Under the pieces are notes generated by a model. It saw only the letters and a list, made by a program, of their open reading frames with translations. It did not search any database and was not told the DNA's origin. The position numbers and the translations under genes were made by a program. A DNA stretch of 64,000 nt. Origin: Sanghuangporus weigelae (taxonomy: Eukaryota > Basidiomycota > Agaricomycetes > Hymenochaetales > Hymenochaetaceae). The stretch covers positions 1,054,001-1,118,000 of the forward strand of contig CP137321.1 in NCBI GenBank assembly GCA_033182465.1. The letters run 5' to 3'. This document shows positions 33,456 through 44,151 of this stretch, in pieces (position 1 is the stretch's first letter; each line of letters opens with the position of its first letter).

Positions 33456-35068
33456 TCACGTTGGTCGCATTCGGGATGCAAATACCAGTTCCATTTGTGG
33501 GGTGAGCTGTGCCAGAGAGTTCATTATCCCTTCGTCTCCGTATACTCGAGCCAGTACTCCTAACTTCCGCAGGCACGCATGCCAGTCGGCTCGGGCCCAA
33601 TGCTGTCCGCTCCGGCCCCTTGCGTCATATTTTTGTGTAAAAAAGTCAATCATACGTGACGACTCCCTCATCAGCTCCTTCACATCCGAAGCCGACGCAG
33701 AGGGCGGCACACGCCGTGCATTGCACAGATACGAAAGTATTTTGTTCGGCTTCCAGTCCTTCGCTGGCTTCGATGTAATAGTCGATGCATGTATGGAAGA
33801 TGCAGCGCCACTCTTTGGCCGTGCTTCTGTAAACAGACTCGGAGGGGCTACACGCCGCAGCAGTTCCGAAAGAAGTATTCCAAAATGGGCCAACACTTGA
33901 TCATGAAGGTCGTCTAGAAGGTGCTGAGGTGGAGGCTCGCATTGAATGAATCCATCGTCATCAATCTCCATGCCGTCGTCGCCGTGTGTGGCGTTCTTCA
34001 CCGGTTCTTCACCCAGTTCATCGTCAAGAGCTTCCCGAACACGCCTTGGCTGGAAGGTCTCTCTATAATCCGCGAACCTATTTAGGTGTGGATAATCATG
34101 TCCGAAAAGGATTTGAGCCAGGGATTTACTCGACCACCGAGTACATGCCTTGGGATTTAGCGTACGTATCCCTATTATGAAATATAGATTTGCGTGTCTG
34201 AGAAAGCAAGAAGGGTTACTGACCTTGAGACTCTGCATTTGTGCATAAATTGTTGTCTTGACTGATCGCGAGAACGTTATGATGTTCCTTCTCCCGTAAA
34301 AACAGACAACAGTCGACAATAAGATCATCATTCGATGAGCCCTTGCGCACAGTATGTGTCAATGCTCTATTAATATTCCGATTGATATCCAGACTCACGG
34401 GATCGCGTCTCTTCCAAGAGCCGGAGCGTTGGAGTGTTTCGTGGTATGCTTGCCCTCGAACAGTACAACGCTCTCTGATTTTCTTAAGAATCCATGTCGA
34501 AGCTAGCCGTGCAGACCAGCAGAGTTGCCTATTCTTGTCATTTTTTTGACTATCCGTAACAATCGCAGAAGTTAGAAGTCGATTAATCCGATCACACGCA
34601 TGGATACGATAACTCACTAATCCAATTCTTCCACAACCACACCAGGGATTACTATCGAAACCGGCACACTCTCCCGCTCGACATCCTCTGCGAATTGTTG
34701 TAGAACTTCGAGGTGTCCAAGAAGAATGTTGGTATCTATGACAAGACTGAGTTGCGTGATCGAATCTGTGCCACCACCTGGGCCGCCAATACCGGCTGGC
34801 GCCTACTGACAATAGAGCGACATTAGCAAGTTTTACTTTTGCACACAAATCTATGCTGCATTCCAACCTGCGAATCAACGTCCATTTTGTTTGACTCTTC
34901 ATCGATAAGCCGTAGAGCAGGGTCGGACCAGTTAGTCCAGTCATTGTCGGTCCCCTGCGCAATCTTGCCTGATACCAATTGAAGCGCGCCATCGCTTCTC
35001 AAATCCCTTGATTGAATAGGCGATTGCCTGGTATCTCGAGATGGAGCCCAGAGTGATTGGTAGAGCAT
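33456..35068 (-). CDS. SWT1: Swt1-like PIN-domain endoribonuclease
   Basis: Swt1 cleaves unspliced pre-mRNAs at the nuclear pore in yeast. The start 35066-35068 gives MLYQSLWAPSRDTRQSP. The PIN domain begins LSLVIDTNILLGHLEVLQQF (first catalytic Asp), then VVVEELDW. The next exon carries an Arg-rich helical part (WSARLASTWILKKIRERCTV). It continues with SNDDLIVDCCLFLREKEHHN and LAISQDNNLCTNAESQG, supplying the remaining acidic residues. A C-terminal helical region of about 250 residues (HLLDDLHDQVLAHFGILLSE) follows, ending FASRMRPT. Four or more short introns are needed. An ACGCGTCGCGTC motif lies about 100 bp upstream. Confidence 0.8.
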
Positions 35069-35393
35069 CTTGCTGTTAAAGGGAAACACAGGGACAAGGA
35101 AGCATCACCAGGGATAAAGAGGGATCATCGTGGATTCCGCGTGTCTTTGTTTGGCTCCAAAACAACGCGTCGCGTCGAGTGCTTGATTCAATTTCGGACT
35201 CCGCGTATTTCGGCGGATCATCAAAATCTACAAAAAAGGTCTATTATATTTCGTATCGTTGTAAGCAATATGCTATGTTTGAGTTACATGAATGAAAGAA
35301 AGCGGCGTTCTCGAAAGAGGATATTTAAGAAGCCAACACCAATGAATTCGAAAGTCCGTGAGAACGAAAGGAACCAGTCGCCTGGGAAGCCGC
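35069..35393. other. Gap between SWT1 start and PHR1 stop
   Basis: About 325 bp, containing the SWT1 promoter and the PHR1 3' UTR. The only notable site is the MCB-like AACGCGTCGCGTC at 35164-35176. Confidence 0.5.
35164..35176. promoter_or_regulatory. MCB-like motif upstream of SWT1
   Basis: AACGCGTCGCGTC contains ACGCGT and shares CGCGTCGCGTC with the ORC4/MED20 promoter. It lies 96-108 bp upstream of the SWT1 start codon. A role in cell-cycle control is inferred only. Confidence 0.4.
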
Positions 35394-37808
35394 TTATTCT
35401 TCCCCCGGATTCTTGTAGCGCCTGAGGGCCCTGTCCCTTGCCATCCTATGGTTCACAATGGGCAAAGGGTATCCATGCTTCAATGCACTTTCGGCACACG
35501 GTTCGTGGATAGCTGTGCATACGCGAAGACATAACCCGTTAGGATCCAAGAATTTAGGCAAAAGTGGACGGGACAAGGAAGTCGTACCTTTACCCGTGAG
35601 CTTTCTAAGCTCGGGAACATAATGGCGAATGTAGTTTCCAGATGGATCCGCCTAAGGAGTGATGCTTGAGCCCAGCATGTTAGATCGCCAACCAATACAC
35701 AACACGCACTTTTTCGCTCTGTGAGATTGGGTTGAAGATACGGAAATATGGCTGAGGATCCGTGCCAGTACTAGCGCTCCACTGCCATCCGCCGTTATTT
35801 GATGGCAAGTCACCATCGATCAGGTTTTCCATGAAGTACTAAAAGAGCATTATGAACAGTCTTCCCGTTTGGCACAAGGAGAACTTAAACTTACTTTTTC
35901 GCCAAGTCTCCAATCAAGCATTAGATCTTTGGTCAAATACATAGCTACAATCATCCGGGACCGGTTATGCATCCATCCTATGTTCCGGGGGAAGATTTAG
36001 CTTTCTTGTGGTTGGCGAAAACTTATAATCGTTCTCACCGAACTCATTCAGTTGCCTCATGGCCTTCGTAGAGAAGCACTTGGATCAGAATAACCCGGGA
36101 CAATGAGGCTGGAGACGTACCGCATCGACAATTGGCACTCCAGTTTTGCCGTCTTTCCAAGCCTGAAAATGCTCCTCATTGGTCTCCCATTTGACATTTG
36201 CAAATTTTTCCAGGTAAGGTCTTCCCATTGAGACTGTCGGATGCAACATTAACAGGGAAAAGGACATGGGAACGAAATTTGCCAACCTCTTGGAAAGGAC
36301 ACCATTATGTGGTTATAAAAGTCCCGCCAAGCTGCGGAGTTTGAGAATAGCACTTGAAGGTTGAATCACGAAGCACCCACCAATTTCCTGCACCCACATG
36401 CCTATACCATTATTCCTACTAGCCTCCACACTCTTGCGTTTAAGTAAGTCAAGGGTTGCGCGGACGCACGCTCGAGCGGAAATAACGCCAGAAGCAAGGT
36501 ACGGACTAAAATTCACAATTTAGGTAACCTGAAAAGCGGTTCGTGTCGCGTGCTCACCTCAAACGTGAAGTTGTATCCATGTCGACAAGGTTCCGTGCAG
36601 AGCTATACTCTTTAATGCGACTATTCTTGTCGGAAGCTTCTGCGCCATCTGACAAAGGCGAGACCTCTCCAATTTGACTTGACCGGGCCTTCGTATGCAA
36701 AAAACGGGGCAACATCTTTTTTTCAAATAAGCATCTATTCCGGAGAAAATCCATAATAGTTACCTGCATTGCTGCATCTGTTCCAGCGGGCCAATATTCA
36801 GCCATTTTGTCTTTATCTGCGCATTCAAAACGCTTTACGAATTCGGGAACTTCGGACTTGAACAGCTTTGAAAATCGACCGAATGAACGGATTGCCTCGC
36901 TGTTAGGCTTCGGCATTGACGCTTCTTCGATCCAGTTCAGATTGTCATTGAGCACCTCAACCCATCGCTTCTGCCATGGTGAATATACCTGGCAAAAGCA
37001 TGATGAGATCTGAAAGATATAACAGAAGCGAATACATACAGCGTAGGCTTTCCCCCCTTTGGTAGTCAAGACTCCAGGATTGACTATCAATTTATCCTGC
37101 ACAAAGTCGCACTTAACGCCCGCTTCTTTTCCGATCTCACAGGTCTTAATGTCTCGCCGCAGTTCATCGACTTCATATGAAATATTTGCAAATAGTCTGG
37201 TAGCACCCCAATCCTTTAGCATTTTCACGATTTTTGCGGGAATAGACCGGCGAGGCTCTACTGTGACTGTGTGCAAAGGTATATGCAGCTCGTCAAGAGA
37301 AGCCTGAGCATGAATGCGGGAAGAATCAGTTATCCGCTATCTCGAAGATGCCTGACATGCCATACCTTGAGCATCTTGAGATTTCGAAGCATGAAGTCGA
37401 TTCGCCTCGGGCCTCGGTCGTGCGCTTCATAGTCTTGCGGACTGATCACGAATAGAACGAGAAGAGGAATGCCGTCCTTCTGAGCTTGTTCTGACGCATG
37501 GCTCAAAGCCCTATTATCCGCAACTTGAAGAAGTTAGCCATGGTCGTACACACTGATATGAATGCACATGAACCTCTGAGATCTTCCATCCGCATCCAAT
37601 ACACGACGGATTCGCCCTTCTTTGGATCGCTCTTCTCCTCCTTAGCAGCATCGAGCAGGGTCCAAAGAGGCGGGTTTTCATCTACTGCAGCAGCATTTTC
37701 GGCGGTGGCCACTTTATTATAGAGCTGCCTTGCGTCAACGTGAGCCTTTTTTGCTTTATGACCATCAACAGGGGCACCACGCTCTTCAGAACGCGTACGT
37801 TTGCCCAT
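35394..37808 (-). CDS. PHR1: Class I CPD photolyase
   Basis: This blue-light, FAD-dependent enzyme reverses cyclobutane pyrimidine dimers. The chosen start (37806-37808) gives [20 protein letters not shown], with a nuclear-signal-like basic start. The exon then continues to [10 protein letters not shown]. The antenna domain has [20 protein letters not shown] and [20 protein letters not shown]. The FAD domain has [15 protein letters not shown], then [23 protein letters not shown] (split here for length), followed by the C-terminal [20 protein letters not shown]. About eight introns are present. The frame stays open upstream of this ATG, with earlier in-frame ATGs that would add a mitochondrial-type presequence; see findings. 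Confidence 0.9.
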
Positions 37809-38025
37809 TGCGGTAGACAATGAACGTTGCACTGAGACGTTGAGGTGACTGTGAACGACAAAGCAGAGAGCGGGTCTAATGCGAAGAAGCATGAGACAGG
37901 ACGAATTTATTCCTGCGCTAGCTACGTACATACATTGTGTCGGAGGAGGCTGACAGCGCTCGATCCCGACCACCTATGCTCAGCCACCTCTCCAAACGAT
38001 CGCCGATCATTCCATCGGAAAATCA

Positions 38026-38942
38026 TTAGTCTGAATCAGAATCATCTTCGTCTGACCGCCCTCGAATTTTAGACGACGAGCTATACATAGTCTTCAAAGG
38101 TTTTGACGATACGTCCGGTTTATTATCAATCACACCTGGATAGCCATTAGTCTTTATTTTATTCTAGACAGAGAAAATCACCAAGTGAATTTACCTGACA
38201 TCTGAAGGCGCAGCTCCAATGAAGCTGTCTCGAATGCATCTGAGTTTCCAACCTCCTCGAAGCCAACCAAACTGGCAATACAATCAGGAATTGATTTAGA
38301 GTACCAAGGACCAAAGGAACCTACCGATCCTTTGTCGCACCATCAATAAAACAGACAACGCAAGGGAGCACCTTGATCTGCAATCGTTCGACCAGCCAAG
38401 GTACGTTCTCCACGAACACCTTCAGAAAGCGAGTTTCGAAATGCTTTGGAGCGATCATCTGTAAAAGCAATCAAGCGGCTATTAGCTTTACGGTGCGGAT
38501 GACTCACTTCCAAATGCTTGTTCATTATCTCGCAACGCTTGAAGTCGCGGTGATAGAAGTGAATAACACAACGCTTCTCGGATCTTTCGCCGTTATATTG
38601 GTACTTCTAAAGCAGGTTTTATGGGACCACTCACGCACTGATTCGTATCACCTCTTTCTCGTCTGTGACTTCTTCAAGTCTGCCGTGTCCTTGTTCTCGC
38701 ATAGTTTTCGTGGCATTCATTCTAGTTTTTAATGAGAAGTTGTCGGAAGAGGAATCCTGAAGATGAGAATCGCCCACTTACTCCCGTTTTAATTCTTCTA
38801 ACCGCTGCTCCCTGAACGCCGCCATGTCAAAATCGTCCTCAATCTCCTTTTCCAGCTCTGAGAAGATCTCGTCATCGCTTATGTTTGTATCTTCCGACTT
38901 CTCATTCCGCAAAGACGAATTCGAGTGGGTTGCTGCATCCAT
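38026..38942 (-). CDS. PLP1: Plp1/TXNDC9 phosducin-like thioredoxin-fold protein
   Basis: Members of this family are cofactors of the CCT chaperonin in tubulin and actin folding. The start 38940-38942 gives MDAATHSNSSLRNEKSEDTN, then ISDDEIFSELEKEIEDDFD and MAAFREQRLEELKRE. The second exon has TMREQGHGRLEEVTDEKEVI. The thioredoxin-like domain has CVIHFYHRDFKRCEIMNKHL, HFETRFLKVFVENVPWLVER and LPCVVCFIDG, then LVGFEEVGNSDAFETASLEL. The C-terminus is acidic with Ser (RSDEDDSDSD). The redox CxxC of true thioredoxins is absent, as expected for this family. About six short introns are present. Confidence 0.85.
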
Positions 38943-39176
38943 AATTAGCACAAATGATAGTCCGTTTGGTCGTAAAGGTGGGAATGGGAAAAGAAGCTAT
39001 ATGTTGTCTACAAGTGAAGCTGCGTGGCGGTGAAACGTGAAGTTTCTGATTGTTTGTGCATTGTTTATTTCAGAAGTCGATACCCTGAATGACGTAACCA
39101 TCAATTCTGCACATCTTCGTACCCGACTCCACCAATATTTAAAGCCAGTTGAAAACTTGACTGTTGCAAATCAGAC

Positions 39177-40980
39177 ATGAAGCAAGTAGGCAGGCATATC
39201 GAGAAGGACCGTTCCGTGTGTCATTATCCCGTATCCTGCCTAATTTAGGCTGATAGTTCGCTAACCCAGGGTTACATTACATTACGTCCAGAAGAAGACG
39301 AGGATATGTGGCATTTGTATAATCTCATTCAAGAAGTCAGGATCTCTTCGTCTCGTCACGCTTCTCCGATCTCATGTGTATCGTAGGGTGACGAAGTCCG
39401 TGCACCAGCAATACGGTGAGGCAACGCACCTTAAGCTCCGTTCGACGAGGAATACTGAGCGCTGCCCTTTCGTCAGACGTGTCCAGACAGAGACGGCTAC
39501 AGGCTCTACTAGTTCACATCGTGTCAAGACGACTCTTACTCTTTCCGTGCAGAGAATGCACTTCTCTGCCGCGGTCTCGTCTTCAAACAACACTGCCACT
39601 GGAGGATCTGAAGGTGCTCCTTCATCTCAAGGAGCTTCATTGTCCATATCCGGGCAAGTCACACAGGAGAATCCCTTCGTCAAAATGGGTGCCTTCCACA
39701 CGCTAGACCTTGAAGTTAACAGAGACGTGCGTATTGTGAAGGCAGAGTGGGATAGTATAGCGTTGTCAAGGGTACAGGAAGCATGTGAAGAAGGAAAAGG
39801 AGCAGAAGTAGGAGCAATTGTTTGTGGAGAAGGTAGGAGTGATGAACTTGGCTAACCAATAACTGTGGCACTGACATTCACTTGCAGGAACTGCGGCTGT
39901 TTGTCTTCTCTCCGAGCATATGACTGTGATTCGCCAGCGTGTTGAAGTTCCTGTCCCGCGAAAACGAACGGGATCAACAACGCTCCATGATAAAGGGCTC
40001 ACTCGCTTTTACGAGACTCTTTATCAGTCCTTCCTTCGACATATTCCCTATTCATCCTTGCGTGCAATTGTGATCGCTAGTCCTGGATTTGTCAAGGATG
40101 CTGTATACGACTATATATTCGACCAAGCGACCAAATCAAACAACAAGGCGCTACTCCAAGCCAAGTCGAAGGTTTTACGAGTGCATGTGAATAGTCCGCA
40201 TGTTCATAGTTTAATGGAAGTGATGAAGAGCCCTGAGGCGAGTCGAACCAATATAGTTCCGATCCGCTTGACGCGTCCATTCTTATTGTAAATGACCTGT
40301 CAAACTATTAGATCATTAGCCAGCTGAAGGAGACAAAATTTGCGCGAGAGGGAATCATGCTCGATAAGTATGTCCTGCAAATATCAGTCCAATATTTTAT
40401 CGATTATATTTTATTTTGTGTAGATTTCACAAGATGCTGTCGGTTGACGAAATGCGGGCGTGGTACGGACCAGACCATGTGTCGTTTGCCGCAGACCGAG
40501 GAGCAATTGGGACACTGCTTATCTCCGACGAGCTATTTCGGTGAGAGAGAGAATGTCTTCCTAACCAGTCCAAATGGAATCCCTAACCCAGGGAATTCAC
40601 GAATTTCACGGCATAGTGCAAGCGACCCCGTGTTGCGGAAGAAGTACGTCAAACTCGTGGAAACCGTGCGGCAGAAAGGCGCGGAAGTCTTGATTTTCTC
40701 GAGTATGCACGAGTCTGGACAACGTGAGTACCACGACACTGGTTAGAGTGGACGTGCTGCTTCCCCCCCTTCCTCACGCCTTTCATCTCCAACTGACAAT
40801 ACCTTTCTATTCACGACGAATAAATCGAGCGCCACAGAGCTGAATCAGTTGACTGGCATCGCTGCTATCTTAACTTTCCCCCTCGACGTCGAAGTCGTAG
40901 AAGCTGAGGAGCGAGCCGACAAGGAAGCAGCAGAGCAGCGCTCTGAGGCGCAGACGACAGAAGGGGAATCGCAAAATTAA
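39177..40980 (+). CDS. DOM34: Dom34/Pelota ribosome-rescue factor
   Basis: Dom34, with Hbs1, recognises stalled ribosomes and triggers no-go and nonstop decay. The start ATG 39177 gives [13 protein letters not shown]. The Sm-fold N-domain continues with [20 protein letters not shown] and [11 protein letters not shown]. The central domain has [40 protein letters not shown] and [20 protein letters not shown]. The C-domain has [20 protein letters not shown] and [20 protein letters not shown], ending in an acidic tail. At least seven introns are required. The motif order and length match Dom34. It lacks the GGQ of eRF1, as expected. Confidence 0.93.
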
Positions 40981-41836
40981 CCGTACACTGATTCGATGCT
41001 TGTACATTAGTCCTGCAAGTACTTCGCCGGTTTGAAGAAGAAAGAAACATAAACTTCCCGTCGGATTATTCAGCATTGACCATATTGAGACGCGGACTCA
41101 AACGAAGCGGACACTATCAGTCTTCTCGATTAATTTTACGGGACCTTCTGTGATCCTACCTTACACGCGACTTTCATTCAGAGCTCGGGCGGACCACTCT
41201 GTGGTAAACGTAAATGAAGATCGGGGGCTTATAGACTTCGGTGGAAACCTTTTGTGGCAAGAGGCACCTGGATCCCACACCGTCTTCGCGTTGGCTATTC
41301 GTTCTCCTGTCCTGGCACCCGAACACACGCGGCCTTCAGTGCGCTCTATGTCCGTGGGGACTTTGCGTTAGTTCAAGCAAGAAAAAATATCACAATAACC
41401 CCCCAATTACAGCGAACAACGTCTTTCACACAAAGACTCACCCAGAAGTCGGGAATTCTTACTTCTTACATGATAATTCGTAACATGCCACACGTGTGAC
41501 GGACTCTTTGTAGTCGGTAGTTTCGCGAAGCAGTCTATACACTCCACGGCTGAAAAAAGTGACGGTGGAGATCGTTTGGAGCGATAGAAACGGTCCATTC
41601 CCTTATTTAAATACGTTAACGATCTTCCGAGCAAAGGAACCAGTTCCCTGGCCAAGGGAGAGGAATATACAGCGATAACCCTGGGGTGACTGAAGAAAGA
41701 AAGACCAGAATGAGGGAGGAACGAAGCAAGAAGGAAAAAAAGTAGATAAACACGTAAAAACTACAGCAGAATGACGGCCAGCAAGGCGGAAAGTGAGGGA
41801 ACTGAAACGACGTCAACGCCGCTGCATTACATATGC
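40981..41836. other. Convergent intergenic region DOM34 / bHLH
   Basis: About 860 bp with several short open frames but no convincing protein. Some are 65-80 codons long on both strands, which is expected by chance. No tRNA-like, snRNA-like or repeat structure was recognised. Confidence 0.5.
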
Positions 41837-43836
41837 CTATGACTGAGCCTTCCCATTTGTCGCGGGAGTCGGCCCTGTTCCAGGGACAAAGGCGTTATGA
41901 GATGATCCCGGCCGCGATAACGGCTGTTGAGGAGGGACAGTATGGGGCGGAGGCGGAGGCGGCTGTTGAGGACCAGTTGGTACATAATGGCCTGGTGGAG
42001 GATACATGACTTGGTGCGGAGCTGCAGGGTGATGGCCATAAGACACTCCAACCCGCACCGTCTCCATTTCATGTCGCAACATTTCGATCTCTCGCGCCAT
42101 GTCGGTCTGACTCTGTTTCAACTGCTGTATGAAGTCTATAGCTGTAATAAGCGCATTGTCAGCGAGACTATAGAGTGATGGGACAGGCGGAATGATAATA
42201 AACGAACCCTTGCTTAATATTTCCCATTTACTTGCTTTCATGCCACGATCGGCTGGTAGTTGGTCCCGCAGTTCGTCAAAGAGATCTCGCATCTCCTTCC
42301 TCCGCTTTCTTTCTGCGAGCTTGTGGGATATTCGCAACTCTGGTGATCGGGAGTACGGTGTGTGGTTAGTCGATTTTTCTGATGACAGGCCATGATTCTG
42401 AGAGGCAGAGCCAGAAGAGACTGGGGATTCTTCAGGCCTAGCGCTAGAGGGAGACATGTCGGGACTCGTGGGGCTGGCCTCGTTCGTGCGAGAGCCGGTG
42501 ATGGCGGAACGGGAAGGGGGACGGGAACGAGAACGCAAAGAGCGGTCAGCTCGGACCGAAGAGTTAAGAGTCATAGCGTCTGGAGCAGACATCCGTCGGT
42601 CGACAGGCATGTTGTTGGAGGGTACAACGGCGTGAGGTGGGATGGGAGCTTCGAACTGTCTGTTAAGGTTGGGATCCAAAGGAGATGCCGTTTGCATGCC
42701 TTGAGGTGCGGATGCGTCGTTAGAACCTGCACTTGAATTCGGTGGCCATGCGAATGCAGACATGCTACCGGTCTGTTGTCTGCCATGCATCTCGCCGGCG
42801 AAGGCCGGGGAATTGAAACCAGCACTACTACCCATAGATGTGCCGGAGAACATCGATGAGGAAGAGTCTCGCCTATCGTTCGACCACCACGCGGATGTAG
42901 GCGTACCACCACTACTCATACGTGAATCCAAGGAGTCTCTTCGATCATACAAACTCATTTGAGCCATTCTATGCGTTTCAAATGCAGAGTTCCTTCTTTT
43001 CGGCGCAGGTTGATCAGGATCGACCTCTGTACTAGTATGGAATCCTGGTCCGGCAAGTTTAGGATCGATTTCCTCGCCTACAACAGGTAACTGAGCTCTA
43101 TCAGTAGACATCTTTCGCTTCGCTCCAGTTTGCGAAGGGGACGACGGAGCACCACGCGGATGAGCCAATCCCAGTTGAGGTCCTGATGGAATGGAATGTC
43201 GACGCATGCTGTAGTCGAAGTTTGCAGGCAGTCTTTGACCGTCGGGGCCTTTGTTGTCTTCAGGATTTCTACTAGGATCGGTATCCATATCGTCTTTTGG
43301 ATGATTGGATGCTGCAAGATAGAGCACATAAGCTCACAATGGTACGAAATCCACGTATCAGAACTGGAGTTCAGGACTCACAACGTTGGCTGCTACTCGT
43401 TCGAGGTTTCTCTTCTGTGCTAAAGTGAGCATTATGCAGACTTCTCGGGACAGATTACAGACGTACCTCGCTTCCCACGCTCTTTCGCGTCGTCAGTTAA
43501 TTGAACACGACCTGAAAGATTGGACGAAGGCGGAGATTTCGCCGAGGACTCGCCAAAGATGTACGGAGAGGTAGGACGAGCTGAAAGAGGAGGAGGACGA
43601 GTATTTCTTGAGCGTGTTTCGCTGTGTTTTGAATGAGGAGACAAAAGTATGTCGTGCTGTCTGAACTGGGATGAAGATTGGTTCACGTTGCCGGATACTA
43701 TCGGAGCGACGTGCAACGAGGGGTCTGTGAGAGAGCCTCTGCGCTGGGACTGTAGGTACTCGAGTGGTGCTAGAGGAGGAGCAGGAGAATGACGGCGAGA
43801 GGAGATTTCGCCCGAAGCGGCCATTGGATGGTCCAT
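41837..43836 (-). CDS. bHLH (Max/SREBP-like) transcription factor
   Basis: The basic helix-loop-helix domain is encoded near 42130-42340. The basic region and helix 1 read SHKLAERKRRKEMRDLFDEL, with the H-E-R pattern expected for E-box (CACGTG) binding. After a loop (RDQLPADRGMKASKWEILSK), an intron joins AIDFIQQLKQSQTDMAREIE, helix 2 running into a short leucine-zipper-like coil. The N-terminal two-thirds is Ser/Pro/Asn-rich, disordered, with several RRDS or RRMS phosphosite-like motifs. The C-terminal tail is Pro-rich. The start at 43834-43836 (MDHPMAASGEISSRRHS) is provisional: upstream in-frame sequence is also protein-like. A 33-nt micro-exon near 43385-43430 fits the phase between the first two large exons. 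Confidence 0.8.
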
Positions 43837-44151
43837 GATTTCGGCGCCGGCTACGAGTTGTCGAAACCCTGAGTCGTCGATCGAGTAGCCGGAATGGAAA
43901 GCTGAGGACGGTCGGCGACAATGCCGTCGGTCAGCTGGACCCGTAGGAACGGACGGGAGGAGTAGATAGTGGAGGACTAGAAGGACTTACTTGGTGTTCG
44001 AGAGGAAGGAAAGGATGACCGGCATTGAGCCGCGGCGGCTGGGACTCATATTATTAAATTCAAATTGATTACACCTACACATGTATCTATCTGTTCGTGC
44101 AAGGTACAGTACATCTGTCCACACGTGCAATTTCATCCGCACGCAATATAG
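43837..44151. other. Probable leader/first-exon region of the bHLH gene
   Basis: About 315 bp between the provisional bHLH start and the ELG1 stop. On the minus strand an ATG at about 44049 opens MSPSRRGSMPVILSFLSNTK, followed by a GTAAGT donor. This could be a true first exon, but its phase does not match the downstream frame with the acceptors I can see. Confidence 0.4.

Noticed and set aside
41150-41816. Short ORFs in the DOM34/bHLH gap as genes
   Set aside because: Lengths of 66-81 codons on both strands are expected by chance in about 860 bp, and none shows splice structure or a recognisable motif.
43385-43430. Frameshift between the first large exons of the bHLH gene
   Set aside because: A 33-nt micro-exon with acceptor CACAG and donor GTGAGT keeps the phase, so no frameshift is required there.
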